NCBI GenBank assembly: GCA_024036415.1
Contig: JAMWET010003895.1
Location: forward strand, 372,001 to 436,000
Source of the DNA: Prochilodus magdalenae
Lineage: Eukaryota; Chordata; Actinopteri; Characiformes; Prochilodontidae
DNA length: 64,000 bases
Direction of reading: 5' to 3'
Made by a program: the position numbers and the translations under genes. The notes beneath the pieces are model-generated. The model ran no database searches and was not told the origin of the DNA. It was given only the letters and a program-made list of their open reading frames with translations. This document shows, one piece after another, positions 35,901-50,900 of this stretch. How positions within the stretch are numbered: position 1 is the first letter of the stretch; every line of letters begins with the position of its first letter.

Positions 35901-38900
35901 ATGGGATCAAAAAAGTGATTGACACTATCAGCACATTAACACAGGACAAGGGTGTAACAGGCATTTGGATGTCCTTACTGTTAGAGCGATCACACAGGCT
36001 GGGATCCAGAAGTAGATCTGACTTTTCCTGAGACTTCTTCGACATGTCTATCGCCATGTTTAGGTCCTCAATCCATTTATTCATCTCTACCTTGGAGCTG
36101 GAAAAAGCAAAAATGGACATATTTTTGATCTATCCATACACTCAAATGTAGCCCTCCAAACTCCTGTTGTAAGCCTATGAACTTTAGTCAAGTTTCCCAA
36201 AATCCCTTATAACTTAATGAGGTACGTAATACACAAACTATATTTTGTGGCATTTGGGGAAAACTGCAGTAGGAAACACCAGCTTGCTAGTCAACCAGAA
36301 CACACAAAACCCAGAGCTCATTATAGCAGAAATAGTTTAACTCAACCTTGGGCTTTGCATAGAGGTGCAATATGACCAAAATAACTTTAATCTGCCAGTG
36401 ATTTATCCAGCCATCTAAATTCCAAACAGTTAGGATGGTATGTGACATCATAAAAACAGAAAACTGTGAGTAATAAGTTCGGTTTAAATGCATTGTTTCT
36501 TTTAGGTTTTTCTTTTCTTTTCCTTTTTTTTTCCTGAGTTGTCTCTACAAAACAGAAACATTTTGATAAGTAGAAGATGTGTTACAGCCAGTGGCATGGG
36601 AAGCACTTGGCAGAGAGAAGCACGGATTCAGTTAGATACCAGCAAATTCTATTTAAAAAAAAACCTCAATATGAAAGGAAGATGGCTTCTACATCAGGAC
36701 AATGATCCTAAACACAGCAATCTTGTTTAACTTGTCATATTTAGAAATTAGTTTTTAGAAATTAAATTTTACATGCTTAGCTATTCACAGTAACAGAAAT
36801 TTTGACCAGGGATTCCCAAACTTTTTCCTACCACCGATGCTAATATTGAAAAATGATACTGGCTAACCATCTTCCTTGAGATATACTTTCCTGCAGAGAT
36901 TAATTCCAACCTGCATCTAACATGCTGCCCTACACTTGCCTACTTAATTCAATTGGCCAAGCCGAAGAAGGTAATTAGTTGGAGCATGTGTGGCAGATTG
37001 ATGGGGCAGACGTGGTTGGAACAAGACTATGTAGGACAAGGGTTCATGACCATGGTCTCATAGCAACTTCTGTTACAGTACTTTGTGGTGTCTCTACAGT
37101 TTTAATTTAGCTAGCTAGCAGACAAAAAAGCTGATGTACATCATAAAAAATAAATAAATAAATACACCCAATCCATCCTAATAGTGCAATAATTAACATT
37201 ACACAAAATTAATATAATTTCAAATTTCAAATTGCCTTTGTGGGTGGAACATGAAAAGGTCTACTACAATGTCAGTGTGAGAAGAAGACTACAGTGGACG
37301 GTGAGCTCACCTTGCAGCCACCACAATGGTCCTCTGGGCAGAGTAGATGGTAAAACAGTGGGGGACTGACCACTCATTCTCACTCTCCTCCACCTGGAAC
37401 ACAAACACACAGACATATCAATCCAGACCAGTTCACACACAGCCAGTCTCCATGGGATTTAATATACTTCACACAACGCAACCTACATTTCACAGCTGTT
37501 CAGAGGTTATCAGCCTATTCAGCAGACTCCTGTTTATTCGCTTCCTCTACTGAAGCATTAAAGCACTAAGAGCAAGAGCATAATGGGGGTAAAAACAGGG
37601 AAAGTGCTTGGGTAGGTGCTGGGAAGGCACGGAAGATGGCAGTGCAGTCTGTGGGATTGAAGGATTGTGGGAGTTTGAGTTTTCCTCATACTCACCGGAG
37701 CATCCAGCACAATGAGCTGCAGGCAGGAGTGAAGCAGAGACATGCAGGTTAGGAGACAGAGAGGCCCAGGGCCGTGCTACTGCCACACCAAACCATCACA
37801 CATCGCTGAGCAAAGCCCAGTGCCCCAAAACACCCCCATAGCTATACCAAAATATCTCGCTGATCCTGGACGGTCAGATCCCAGCACAGTTTGGTGATCG
37901 ACCTGATCAAACACCCTTACTATACACTGTAACTAATGACGTTTTCCCACCAGGCAGCGCATCACGGTGCAGTACCCTGTACCATGGTCAAGTACCCTTT
38001 ACGCAACAGATCAGTGAAAGTAAGCAGGGTTTTCTGGAGATCGCGCGGTAATCACAAGATTACTCACATGCCTCTGGTGTTACCAGCAAACACAAACAAC
38101 AGTAGCAACAAGTTCCGGCTGTCCTTTTATTCTGCATTTGGATTTGTGTTATCTCATAGTCAGAAATTTTGGCCAGCCAGTGTTTTTTTTTTATAGCAGT
38201 CATCTGATTTAAGTGATGTGCAAGTTTTCTGATGGTTATGTTTCACTAATCAGGGGTCTGCACTATTTACAGCCCCACGTAAACGTTCTAGCTCAGTACA
38301 CTTGGTAACCAACGACAAGGTTATGCAAATTCATGTGTATGGTAAGAATGCACAATGCACGATCATGGATGTCTAAGCATCACATACCACACTTACCAGC
38401 GGTAAATCTGTTTAGTGAGTAGAATAAGGTATATTTAAGCAGATAAATGACCAAACCTCTTTAACCAGTGCTGAGGTTACTCCTGTACCTCAAAACCTTC
38501 TTAATTCCCTACAAAAAACAAACAACTTTGAAGAATAACATCTTAAAGCTCCATTTAGTGCTCCTGAAGACTGACTATTCGCCCCAATCCAAAATCTACA
38601 TTTACTAGCTCAGCAAACGTATCAAAAAAGACTTCTTCCAGCAGATTCCACATTCAGTTCGATTCAAATAGTCACGAATCATTATGTACAGCCTCCAAAT
38701 GCTCTTTGATTTAACGCAAAGGGAACTACAAACGTTGGCTGAAGACATTGAAAATGAAGTGAAGCTGTAAAGCTCCCTGTTTCACTGAGAACTCTCCCTC
38801 CATGTTGGAGTAAATCCTCTCAGTGCTGGATGGCGTGCTCTGTTTAGACAGAGTCATTCATCTTGGAGGCTTTTCAGACTAGCAAGCTGACATGACGGAT

Positions 38901-41900
38901 GAGCCTCACTGATGAGGGACATACAGTGCAGTTTAAACCGAGCCAAACCCAGCTCAGAACTCACAGTTCACTGCAGGCCAAAGCAGCAAAGCTGCAAGAA
39001 GCCATAATGCAACAAAATGACCCCTCAACATCCACAGCAGGCCACAGGCCACTGCACTCGGAACAGATAAAGACTGAGGAATGAACAGGAAAATTTGTTA
39101 TGCTGGGGATAAAACTGAGCTGCATACTCACAATCATGCCATGAAGGGGAAGCTGGCCATGAACTTTGAACTGGTTGGTGGCCGTGACACCTTTGCTTGT
39201 GTACAGGAGCATATCTGAAAACTGAGACATGAGACTGTGGTCAACAATAAAGAACAACAAATAGGAAAAACACTGGGACAACGCTACTGCTGTATGACTG
39301 ACCAGGAAAAACATCCGCTGCTGCAGGCCTTTCTTGGTGAGCTTGTACAGACAGCCTTCCCTGATGAACTCCTAGTAAATGAAGAGGAATTCCAAAACAT
39401 ATAAACATTCCTAGCACTGATCTTCTTAACTGTCCGAGTAGGCACACATTCATCAAGGGTTGCCATGATTAGTAGACAAAGCTGACAACATTCATTTGGA
39501 AAATACAAAAATGTGGGGAACCAAAGATGACAATAGGTCAGTTAAGCCAATAAAAGCTAATGGGCACCTCAATTATGGGAACAGTCGCTACTTGTGATCT
39601 TGCTTTCTTTGCCTTATGCGGAAAAAAAATTATCTTCAGAAATGAGGTTAAGGTCTAAGCTCACCCTGCCAGGAGCAGTAAGGTTCTCAATGCCGATCAG
39701 ATCCCGCTGGAGTTCCGTCAACTTCTGAAAGTTCTCCAGCCGGATAAGGCTGCTCTGCAACTGAGCAGTTATCTCTGCTACCTCCTTCAGTGCCTCTACA
39801 GGGGAAGAAGAGCCCATATACACAAACATTAGACACAAGCGTTTTACATATTTCTGAGAGGTCCTGGGAACTACTGTGATGTAGAATTCCTGTGATGATA
39901 CCAGTGTGAGCTGTAAGAGTCTAAACATGGCCTATGCAATTGAGGAATCTGAACATTTAACAGTTCTGACAGCCCTTGATCAACTACTGTCAAACTTCGC
40001 CATTTCTCACTAAAACCCCGGGAACGGCAATACAGCCTGAGTTCTCACAGGATGTAGCGCCCTACCAATTTTACACATTTTGCAAATGTAAAGAGCAACA
40101 ACACAACAGCTATACAGAGCAGAGTTTTGGCTAGTAGAGTAGTAGCAGTTGATAGATTTTTAAATGAGTGATGTGGTTCTATTTCAATCACTGTATTTTA
40201 CATGTCTTTGTTGCTGATAAATCAAAGTTTAAAAAAAGATGAGAGGTGGATGAGAACCCATAACAAGCACAGACAAGTTTATGAATATGCTCAGATCATG
40301 TTGAACAGCTAGGACACTGTCTGGAAGTCTGGAATTACTACTGCCATACTACAAATTCAGCTGTTAATTACATGTCTGAATTACATTCTGCATCGTCCGC
40401 TTTGAGGCTGGTTCATTCTATAAATCAAGACTGCACTGACGATATGAGCTTTTCACTGAACTCTTGGTGTAATAAATCCTCCTCTTCTACTTACAAATAC
40501 AAGTAGATTTGGTATGAACTGAACATTTACATCCACACGTACATGATTTCTCTGCTCGTTTTACCGAATGAGAACATTGCTTGTGTAACATCTCACTGCC
40601 TGCGGTAAGCAGGTCATGTAAGGGTTAACACATGGGCTGTAATGTTAATGTCACCTTTGCAGTCGTGGTGGTCTTTGTGGTCAGGGGTGTAGTGTTTACA
40701 CAGGCGCTCCAGGATCAGCTTGTAGTGCATGAGTCGCTGGATGGGTTTAAGCAGGAACGTGTTGAGGGGCAGATAGCAAACCTTCTGCAGCTCAAACTCC
40801 TTATACACCGTCTCCAGCTTCTTAACGCGCTTTGTGGCTTTCTCCAGCTCCGTCAGCACCTCATCATGCTTCTGGAGGTAGCTGGTGAACTCCTGACGAG
40901 AACAAGAGCAATGCTCATGAGACTTTACTTTGGATCCACCAGCTTCCCTTAAAATATCTAAATGTTTTAGAAGCTCTCGTGACCACTGGAGCCCGGCTAT
41001 GTCCAACCTCGGATTACAGTCTTAGAATCCTCACACAGCTGAATATTCACTCACATTAAGAACTGGCTTCTTTCAAACGCCATTAAAATCTTTCAGGAAT
41101 GCAGCATTGACACATTTATTTCCATACCTTCAGGGCACACATGTTCCTTAGCATAACGTCTCCAATCCTCTGATAATCTCCCTTCACATGAGCATTAGAG
41201 CGCCCCTCCCTGGTGAAAAAAGGAAGAAATTTGAAACTCAAGCAAATACCCACAATCTCCTACTGTATCACTGATCTTGTATGTTTTAGATCAATTACAG
41301 GTGTAAAAATGCACTGCTCTATCAAAATCGAGTTACTTGTCTGCATTTCAATTCAGTGTAAATCATTCCTCCGGGTAAACTTGTGTAATTAGTGTATATC
41401 CTACATTCTTCTTGTATTAAATCTTTATTCCTCTGAAGTGCACAGATATATACACTGATCAGTCATAATATTAAAGCCACCTTAATGTATTTACTAGGGC
41501 TGCCCTCTAGAAGTCGACGAATCGAATCGTCAGTCGGAGACCTATTAAGTCGACTGAGACCCTTCTAGTCGACTGACAACAGTGACCTTTTGTTCTCTCG
41601 TTAAACAGACTAAAGCTTACAAAAATGCACAAGAACTTTAAGAATGTAAAAAGACATTTTAATAGTTATTAAAAGGGAATAATAAATATATATTAAAGGT
41701 CTAGCTAGGCTATGTGGCGTGCTTGCAAAAAAATTAAATCCACGTGACACTGTGCGCTGGCGGTTCACCCGCTAAAGGAAGCTAAGGCTGAGAACGTAAC
41801 GGCGGTTTCCAGTGAAGGAAAAATGGACCAAAGACGTTTGTTTTTTTTTATAACTCCATTATTTTCGAACCTAAATTACAGATATTTATATTTATTCGTC

Positions 41901-44900
41901 TCCAGCTAATATTATTTTTATTTAAGGATAAGTACAGTCACTTAATATGCCTGTCGATAAACGAGAGATATTTATTTCAGCGTGGGTAAATATGGACTAA
42001 TCTGGTTTTATTTAGCAGTTTATTATTTATGAGAGATGAAAGGTGAAGGGTCCTCCTACTGAAGAAGCTGTTAGAAGTGAAATTAAAAGACTATAAGCTA
42101 TAAGCGCTAACGCTTAGCATAAATATGCGCTGCTGCCCGGCGCTATATCCTGTAATTAAATCAGGCTCCAGTTCAGATCGATCATACGCCACGTCTCTTT
42201 TAGTTCTGAAACATGTTCATGTGACTCTGCTGACTTTCTAAATGAGGAGGACATCAGATCTGAACCGTATGCAGATTGATTTACTGATTACTAGATAATA
42301 TAGTACATGGAGAAAAAAAATGTGAACGAATAGTCGAACCGTCGACCAGGATGGGCGAATCCGACTCAACTGACAGAATTCTGAGTCGGGTACAGGGTAC
42401 ACTCTTTATCAGCTCCATTTACCACACAGGTCCACTATAGTTCTACAATTACAGACTGTAGTTCATCTGTTTCTCTGCATACTTTGTTAGGCCCCCCCAT
42501 TACAAACCAACACAAACTTAAACACACACTAACACACCATCATATGCATACATGCATACATACATACATACAACCTCTGTTCTGACTGGCTTCTCTGTAT
42601 TGTGCTTGTTTAGCAGTTTGGACTGAAACACTCCCTATAACTACAGTGTGAATGGGTATGGCAAAAATACTTCTGGCTGAATAGACACGTATATTTAAAT
42701 GCACTGCTTTTTGATATCCTCAAATAAATAGAGGCTATTTTTGTAACTTATTTTCTATCTATAAACTAGGGAGTGAACTACTGTACGTAACCATTAGTGC
42801 TAATAGTAACAGTATTTTAAACTGATGTGCCACATCAACTTATTTATTATATAAACATTTTTACTACATTTTCTTTTATTTCTGGATCATCGTAATAACA
42901 TGTAAAGAATACTAACTGATTTGAACCACTGTGAGGTCAGAATCTTACACACATAATGTCTTCATGATGTCATTTATTTATTTATTTTAATTTGTGTTGG
43001 ACAGTAATAGATAGAGAAGCGTACCAGAGAGCCAGCCTCTGGTCAATCTCTTTGAGGAAGCCTCTGTGGAATTCGTAGATGGGGTCAATGTTGGAGAAGA
43101 GCAGGGTCATAAGGCCCTCGGGCATGGCGTTCTCTTTAATCACCGCACTGCGAAACCACTGAGGAGAACAGACACACACACAAACGCAAGAAAGCATTTA
43201 AGACACCCATCTCAGACACAGACATCACGGTCCCTCCATTAATCACGCAAGAGGACAGACAGAGCTGAAACTGCTCCTGCTTGTTCACATCTGACTGACG
43301 CTTTTGAACCTGAACTATCAGAGCTGTGTACTTACCACTGTTATGACCTCTAGGTCTTTAAGGTAGGTCCTCTCCGTCATCAGAATCTCTTTGGCAATGA
43401 AGTAGGCCTTATCGGTGGGATACCTCTGAGATAAACACACATACACACACAACTCTTGGTACAGCCACTTTATGCGAATATTCCAACTGTGTTTACAAAT
43501 CATAACCTCAGAACAACCCAAGGAAAGGAGAAGGCATGCATGCATCGCCACTATGCCCCTGGGTCTCTACTGAGGGCTTCTCACGTACCACCTTTAGTGG
43601 AAATCTCTGACAATGATCAAAACTAGGCATCTAGGTGCATCCCATCAGATTAAAGCGGGCATGAAGGGGCAGGGCAGCTTTAGGCTATGCGTACCTCCTA
43701 AATTACAATGCACTGCTAACTGCTAATGTATACTTATACTGTACACTGGAATCGTTACACACTTAAACACTGCACATTGTTGTCTTTAACTAAACAGGAC
43801 ACACAGATGTGTTAACACAAATTTACTAACATGAAAACAAACATTCCTGTACACATGACTGAAATTACTCACAACTCATTCCTATTTCACAATCACTCAA
43901 CACAACAGACAGAAATCATGTACTGAGGCTGGAGGTAGAGCGTTACAGTCAGCAGTGCACACCAAGGTTAGGAGCCAAGGCCATCTCCAATCAGATATAA
44001 TCAAACTAATCTCATCTTATCTCTAAACTAAAAGCCAGATAAGCAACGAACCCTAAATATACATTCACCACTAAACATTTGGGGACGTCTTCCCTTCTTT
44101 CCTGAGTAATGATTAGTTTACACCGTTTTCTTTAACAAAGCATTTTTAAAAGCACATACTAAAACTATTTTGGGGTCAAATGTGGGTTAAACAGCTGGCA
44201 ATTCACAAAATTCATAACTGCGTTTCATACAATAATATAGTACCTCGATTAAGAAGGTTGGAGTATTCAAATCATACGTTGGGGGTTTGTTATGTTTTAT
44301 TACAGACAAACGGAGAAAATATATCATTAAGCGATATGAAATGTGACTGTTATTATTGACTGTTAATGACTTATTATTATTACATATTGCTAAAACAAAA
44401 TTTGCTATATTGGTATTACTGCCATTACTATATTAGTATTCATGCTGGGATACCTATAACTATACCTATGGCTGCGCTGAAGTGTGCAGGAGTGCCAGCG
44501 ATGGTGAACTGACAAGCAGCTTAAAAAAAAGCTGTGGGTTAACTGTTTATCAATATCAAAATTTCCCTATATGATTCCACATCCTATTTTGAAGTGCGTA
44601 TAAGGAATCACTGAAAATTATTTTAAAGCATTAATATCATAAACCTGCAATTGTTTAACAATTATAAATTCACCTTATAATAATATACACTAATGAGGAC
44701 AGAGCTTTATCTGCCTGCTATCAACTGTGTGGTAAAAATTATGATTTTCAGAGGAAAGAGAGTTGCCCTCATTGTGAGCTTGTTTAATTTGATATACATC
44801 ATGCATGTATTTTTATATAAATAATTATACGACCCTTATATAATATTATAGAAATAGATTGTAGTTATTATGACTATAAGTTATTCTAAATGTAGTAATT

Positions 44901-47900
44901 ATTATTAAAATGTTTTTCAGCACTTCTACACCCTGGTGTCTGACTGGTCAAACACAATTTGCTCAGGCTAGTTTTCCCTTGGCTTCTATGTGGGGCCTGG
45001 CAAGGTGGCATGTGGGCAGTGTACCTTCCTCCTGACCTCCTCCTCCACCTCTAGCCTGGCAGTGCCCACCTCATTCAGGCTGGGGCTCTGCAGGGGTGAG
45101 GGCGCCTGGCCAGGCAGGCTGAGGGTGGACATCTGGAAAGAGGGTGACAGACACAGGGCGCTCTTGGAGCCGAAGGGAGACAGCTGGGGGCTGTCTATCA
45201 CCGGACCTGTAAGAGGAGAGAAGCAAGGTAATGCACAGGGGGCTTTGGCATGCATACAAGAAGGAGAGCAGAGGAGGGAGAGATAACAGGTTTACCCAGT
45301 TGATCTGATCACTTTAGGTACAATTCATCACATTATATAAACATTCGTGGTTAAAAAAAAGACTAACCAATAAAATCAAGCTGTGCTTTGCCCTACTTTC
45401 ACCAAGCAAAAATGATCAGCAAGCTCAGAGACCATCCCCTTGGAAAAAACGTATAGAAGAAAGCGTGTTTTGGTTTCGGATTCATGTAGAGTTTAAGAAC
45501 ATTATGTAAGATCTAAAAAGCATAGGGTAAAGCTGGGAAAAGAGACATGTGGTTGGATGTCTGGTGAGGAGTAAAGTCAGGTCTTGGCCAGGGGTAGCCA
45601 GTGCCACCCTCTCTAAAAGCATGACCAGCCCAGTTTAATTTTAGGAAACAACCTTAGAAAGAACATTTAGTTTCTACATTAAGCAGATATTTAAAAGCAC
45701 CTACATGAATTACATGAATATTTATCATCATTCACCATATTAGATATACACACACTTTACACACACACAAATACGTCAGGTGTGTAGAGCTAATGTGGTA
45801 AATGATAGTAAATATTATATTTTTGTGTGTTTGTTTGTTTATTCATGCTTTAGAGGATCATAGGTTTCAGCTAATGCTACAGTAGATTAGCTTATTACCC
45901 AGCCAAACATTATGTTCTCATAACATTACCTCCCACCTGCTTTGTCCTAGCAGTCTGCTACACCCCTACAAAATCAAACTAACCTGGTCACTTTACTGAC
46001 AACCCTTGGCTACTCCCCTGTTTGCGGTGACAGTTGGAAGGTCTGGAATCACAGTGAACTCTAAACAAAGCTTCCTTCCATTTTGGTCTAACTGGTTGGA
46101 AAAGCTTTGTAGAGAACAAAGCAGTTTGTGCATTCACAGTGTGAAAGTATTAAATGAGAGAACAGGTAGAACTGGCTCCTGGCCTTGGGCTGATCCCAGG
46201 AACAGGCTACAGGGATAAAGAGAATGTGATCTCTCTTGTGCAAAAAGAATTAAATACAACATTTTTATGGCATTCCAACTAGTAGGTTGCATTCCTCCAA
46301 TGCAGGTACCTCATCACTGCAGCAGCTAAGACACCAGCATGCACAGTACAGCACTGTATTGGCAATAGAGAATACAGACCTCCAACCAGATTCAGATACA
46401 CACAGCGGTACAGAGAGAGACACATGCACATATCAGTAGAAGGGCCTTAACTAAAGTGTGTATATACTGTGTACATATGTGTATGTGTCTGTCTACATAC
46501 ATACATACACAGTGATTTCATGTTGTGGCATACGGTATCTGTTCAATTCTCTCTGCCAACACGTTTAAAAAAAAAACACGCTATAGCTGTCACAAATCTA
46601 GTGTAGCGGCAACTCACAAGGTGAAAAAGTGTGTACCGGTTATTCTTTATATACACTGGAATTGTACAAGGAACAGGAATCCAGCCATCAAGCAGCTAAT
46701 TCAGATTAGACAGAGATAGAGAATGCAGGTAGCCTGTATGGGCAGATACCTGAGAAACAGGTATCTATATAAGAATGAAAAAAGTGATATCAATGTGTCC
46801 TTACAACCAGAAAAAGTAAAAAAAAAAAAAAATAATAATAATAAATTTCAGTGTATTTATGGTTTTTATGACCCTTTTTTGCGGGCCTGCTTCTGTTACG
46901 CCCGTCATCTCTAAGGTTGTTTACAGTTACTGACCTTAAGACACTATACAGTAACTTATGTCATTATGTGAGCAAGGAACTTAAATTTCCCACATCCAGA
47001 CCCTCATCATTTAAGGGGTTAACGTGTACAGCTAAGGGACTTCAAACACTTCAACAGCTAAACATTCAGACAGAGAGACGCTTTCACCACTCAGCACTTT
47101 TCGCGCCCCTTCACGTCCAGCTCGCAGTGGACAGGATAACAGGATGGTTCCTGCGGGCAGAATGATGGAGACTCTCAACATCATCTCTGATTAAAAACCA
47201 ACCCTTCAGACCGGGGGAAAAAAACAAAAACAAATCATCCTTGGAATCTGTTATAGCTCATAACTATAGAGGCAAGGCAGTTGATTTAGTCTTTAGAGAG
47301 AGGCAGTTTACGTAAAAGGAAGAGCATAACGGCTGGAAAGAAAAGCAGACAACGGGAGGAAAGGAAAAAGGTGGCTCTGTGACCCGGAAGGAATTCCTAG
47401 AGAGGAGGCTAATCGGAATGCGGTCGGGCCGGGTGAGCGGCAATGGTTTACAGTTTAACTGCAGTGTCCCACTGGGGTATGACACAGGAGAAGGGGGTGG
47501 GGGTTAGGCTCCATTAGAGCCACTTGGCTGACAGCCTGCACAAACACAGAAGCAGAACTGTGCACAGGAACAGGGCTGTGGAATTCTGTATCGGAGGTAC
47601 ATCCCTCTCTCTCTCTTTCTCTCCCCAACTGTAACTCAGGCCTGTGTCTCCTGTTCCATGAAATAGAGGAAGTGGCCTGTTCACTGAAGCCTCATTCCAC
47701 AGAGCGTCCATGAGCTGAAGAGTTGGTAATTTCCCGGAATGCACCACTAGCACACAAATTTGTTCACGGGCGAGACAGAGCTGCAATGTTCTAGTACCAC
47801 ATAAACAAAAGGACAATAATAAAACAAGGGAAAACTTCTTTCACAAACAAGGAGCAAGGAGCAAGGAGCAAAGGCCTCCGTCGTGTGCTGAATAAGAAGT

Positions 47901-50900
47901 TGGTACTTTGGAGCCAAAAGTAGTAAAACAATTTAGCCACACAGTAGCGGCTGACTGACTGAGGCTAAACATATAGAAAAGTATAGTGTGTGGTTTCTAT
48001 TAGTAGGTAGCTGTGGGTCTTGTATCAGTTTCTTCAACCTCATGTTCCAAATTTAACCACGGAGAAACACACCCTGGTATAACAGCCCTGAAATACCCCT
48101 GGCTTTTACTTTAGTTAACCTGGGTTCACTCTGCATTCTCCATTGCAGTTTCCACTTATCTGGACAGTTCAGTGTCTTCCGATCAACTGTGGTCTCGGTC
48201 CTGCTAAAGGCCACACAATAAGCAGCATTAAAGTGGAATTAGTGGAGGTTCCCGCATGATTACTTAAATGTAAGCAAAGTCATTCAGTGTGGTTTGATGT
48301 GAAATCCTTCTCTCCGTCTGTTGATGGGAACCAGATGTCTAAAACACTGAATGCCTCTGAAAAGCATTGCATTCAATTACATTAATTGATATAAGAAGAA
48401 CATAAAATGGATTTAAATAAGCTCCCTGATGCCCAAGACATTGGTTTAGACAGCACACTAAAACCTTTTTGGGGGGTTTACCCCCATTATCAACATTACA
48501 TCTCAAAACTCAGATCTGTGTAGGTTCACTGATTGTTGGAGAGCAAAATAAATGGCTGTGTCCACCTCAGACATGGTGACCCCTGTTTTCTTATGACCAC
48601 CACTGTAAAGTGTCTACAAATTTAAGTTATTTACATGACATACAGGTATGTAAATTTACCATACCAACCAAATTTAGCAGCAATATTGGGAAATCTGTGG
48701 AATCCTCATTTAAAACACCAGTGACAGCTTCTGTGACTTCTGAACTGTTCAAATATGCTAAAATCAAGTGGGGCTTCTGTGTTTATAAAAGAGGGCAGTG
48801 AAATGGCAATAAAAAGCATAATTTTTGACTCCACCCAAAATGATGCCCCCGAAATGTAAATCAACCAGCTCACATTCCAGCACAGCGGAAACAATGAAGT
48901 AACAGCAACGTTCATTATACGGGCAGAAATGGGTCTTTACAGGCTGTGATGGCTTTGTCAACACTTTTAATACAGAAACTGTCAGCGGCCATCATTAATG
49001 CTCATCTTCAAACACGGCTTAAACTGGCTCCCTATTCAGCAGCTTTGAAACTGAACATTGCATTCAACACAGCAGACTGGGCAGAAACGTACTTTCCAGG
49101 TTGCGGAGGGATGTCGGCACTTTTAGCTTTGTCAAGGGACTGTCAGTGGGCATGGTTCACATTCATCTTTAAACAATCTGAAATCACCAGTGTCTTAGTT
49201 TGAAGTGTTGTTCCACCATGAATGCCACAGCTTGCAGAACGTTGCTGCGGCAAAATCATAGTGTGGAACGAAACATCATAGTGCTGAAAATGGGTGTATA
49301 AACCCATATCTGTTTCTTAAATCTAACAAAATAATAAATAATAAAGCTTATAATAAAGTTGACTCAGTACCTGCATTAAAGGGATTTTTAATATTCTTTG
49401 CTTCATGTGTGTGAAGAGTCATTACTTCATGTAATGATGTGAAGAGTGAAAAGAATATTAAGTCTTAATCTCAGTTACCCAAAAGCAAATGTTTTATTTT
49501 AAAAGGGAAATTAACATACACGCATAAGTACACTTTTCACATTAATATTCATAGATTAAGGACTTTAGCATTCATTCTGAAATTCAGAGCTGTTAAGTAA
49601 AATTAAGTGGTTTGTTTCCAAAACCCAACTATTAATAAGGAAGCAATTCAAAGAAGAGGGCAGAAGTATGAGAAGGAAGGATGCAAAGCAAGCACGAACC
49701 AGGAATCAAAGCCTGCCTTTTCATAAACAGTTCCCAAAAAGCTTTCTAGAGCTTTCTCCAGGGTAGAGCTCCAGTTTGAAGCTAATCTACTTATACAGCC
49801 TGTCTGAATGAAATGGAGAGACAGAGTGGGGCATACAGAGGCATTATTACACTCTGGCAACAATCCATCTGTGGCCAAAGAGTGCCACCGAGGTAGTCAG
49901 AGGGGTCGGGGGCTCGGCCCGGTTGAGCAAAAGGCCATTGTGTCGTTTTCCCAAGACATTTTTTTCTAAACCAACACTGTTCCAGAACTTGACTATACAA
50001 ATTATAGTTTAATAAATGCTTACAGTCTTTCTTTTTAAATAAGTGCTGAAAATGCTGATAGCTGCTAGTGCCCACTAATAATTACAGGTGTACCACTGAA
50101 ATCAACAATTATACGAATTCTTTTCAAACAAGCCATTTTTTAAAAATCTTACCTTTTGCCTATTGTGTGCAGTTACACTATAATGTAAATAACACCAGCG
50201 GGTTGCCCACCGTATTTGAAATCTGTTCATTGTGCTAAACGGCCAGTTTCCTCTCTTGTTTAAGGCACCACTTTATTTGATTTTTATTTAAAACCTATTA
50301 TTAAAAGTGATAAAAGTGTTAAAAAGCCAGTTAATTTTATTGCAAATGTGGCTAAAAGTGCCAGACTGTGTCTGTTTCTCACACAATAATAATAAAAAAA
50401 TACTTAACCATAAAATTCAGGATTAGTGCACCTGTACTAATAAGTACTTTCACAGAACAGTTAAAAGATCAGGCCTTTGTGATCACCTTGCTTTGATCTT
50501 ACCATCCAGGCAAGTGCGAGGGGAAAGTGTCCTGGCTGAGGAGTTATTGCAAAGCGCTAAGTGAGTAATGTGTCCATGTGAAGAGCAGACACCCAGACTT
50601 CATAAACAAACCTTTCACCATCTAGGGCAAACCTTTCGCTGCAGCTACAGCTTCAAAGCAGCATTAAAACCCAAACAGATGTTCATTATTACAAAGGCCA
50701 ACCAGAGCACATCATAATATGAATTCAGACTGTAGTGTTACAGATCCAAGCCCTTTTAGGTTAAATGGATTTAAGGTCAATTAAAACAGCAACAAAAAAA
50801 AAAAAAATAGTTGGACCTTACAGACATTTCCAAAACATCATGTAAAAATGTGCCTCTTCCAGATTGTGTCCGAAAACAGTACGACGTAAACTGAACTTCT

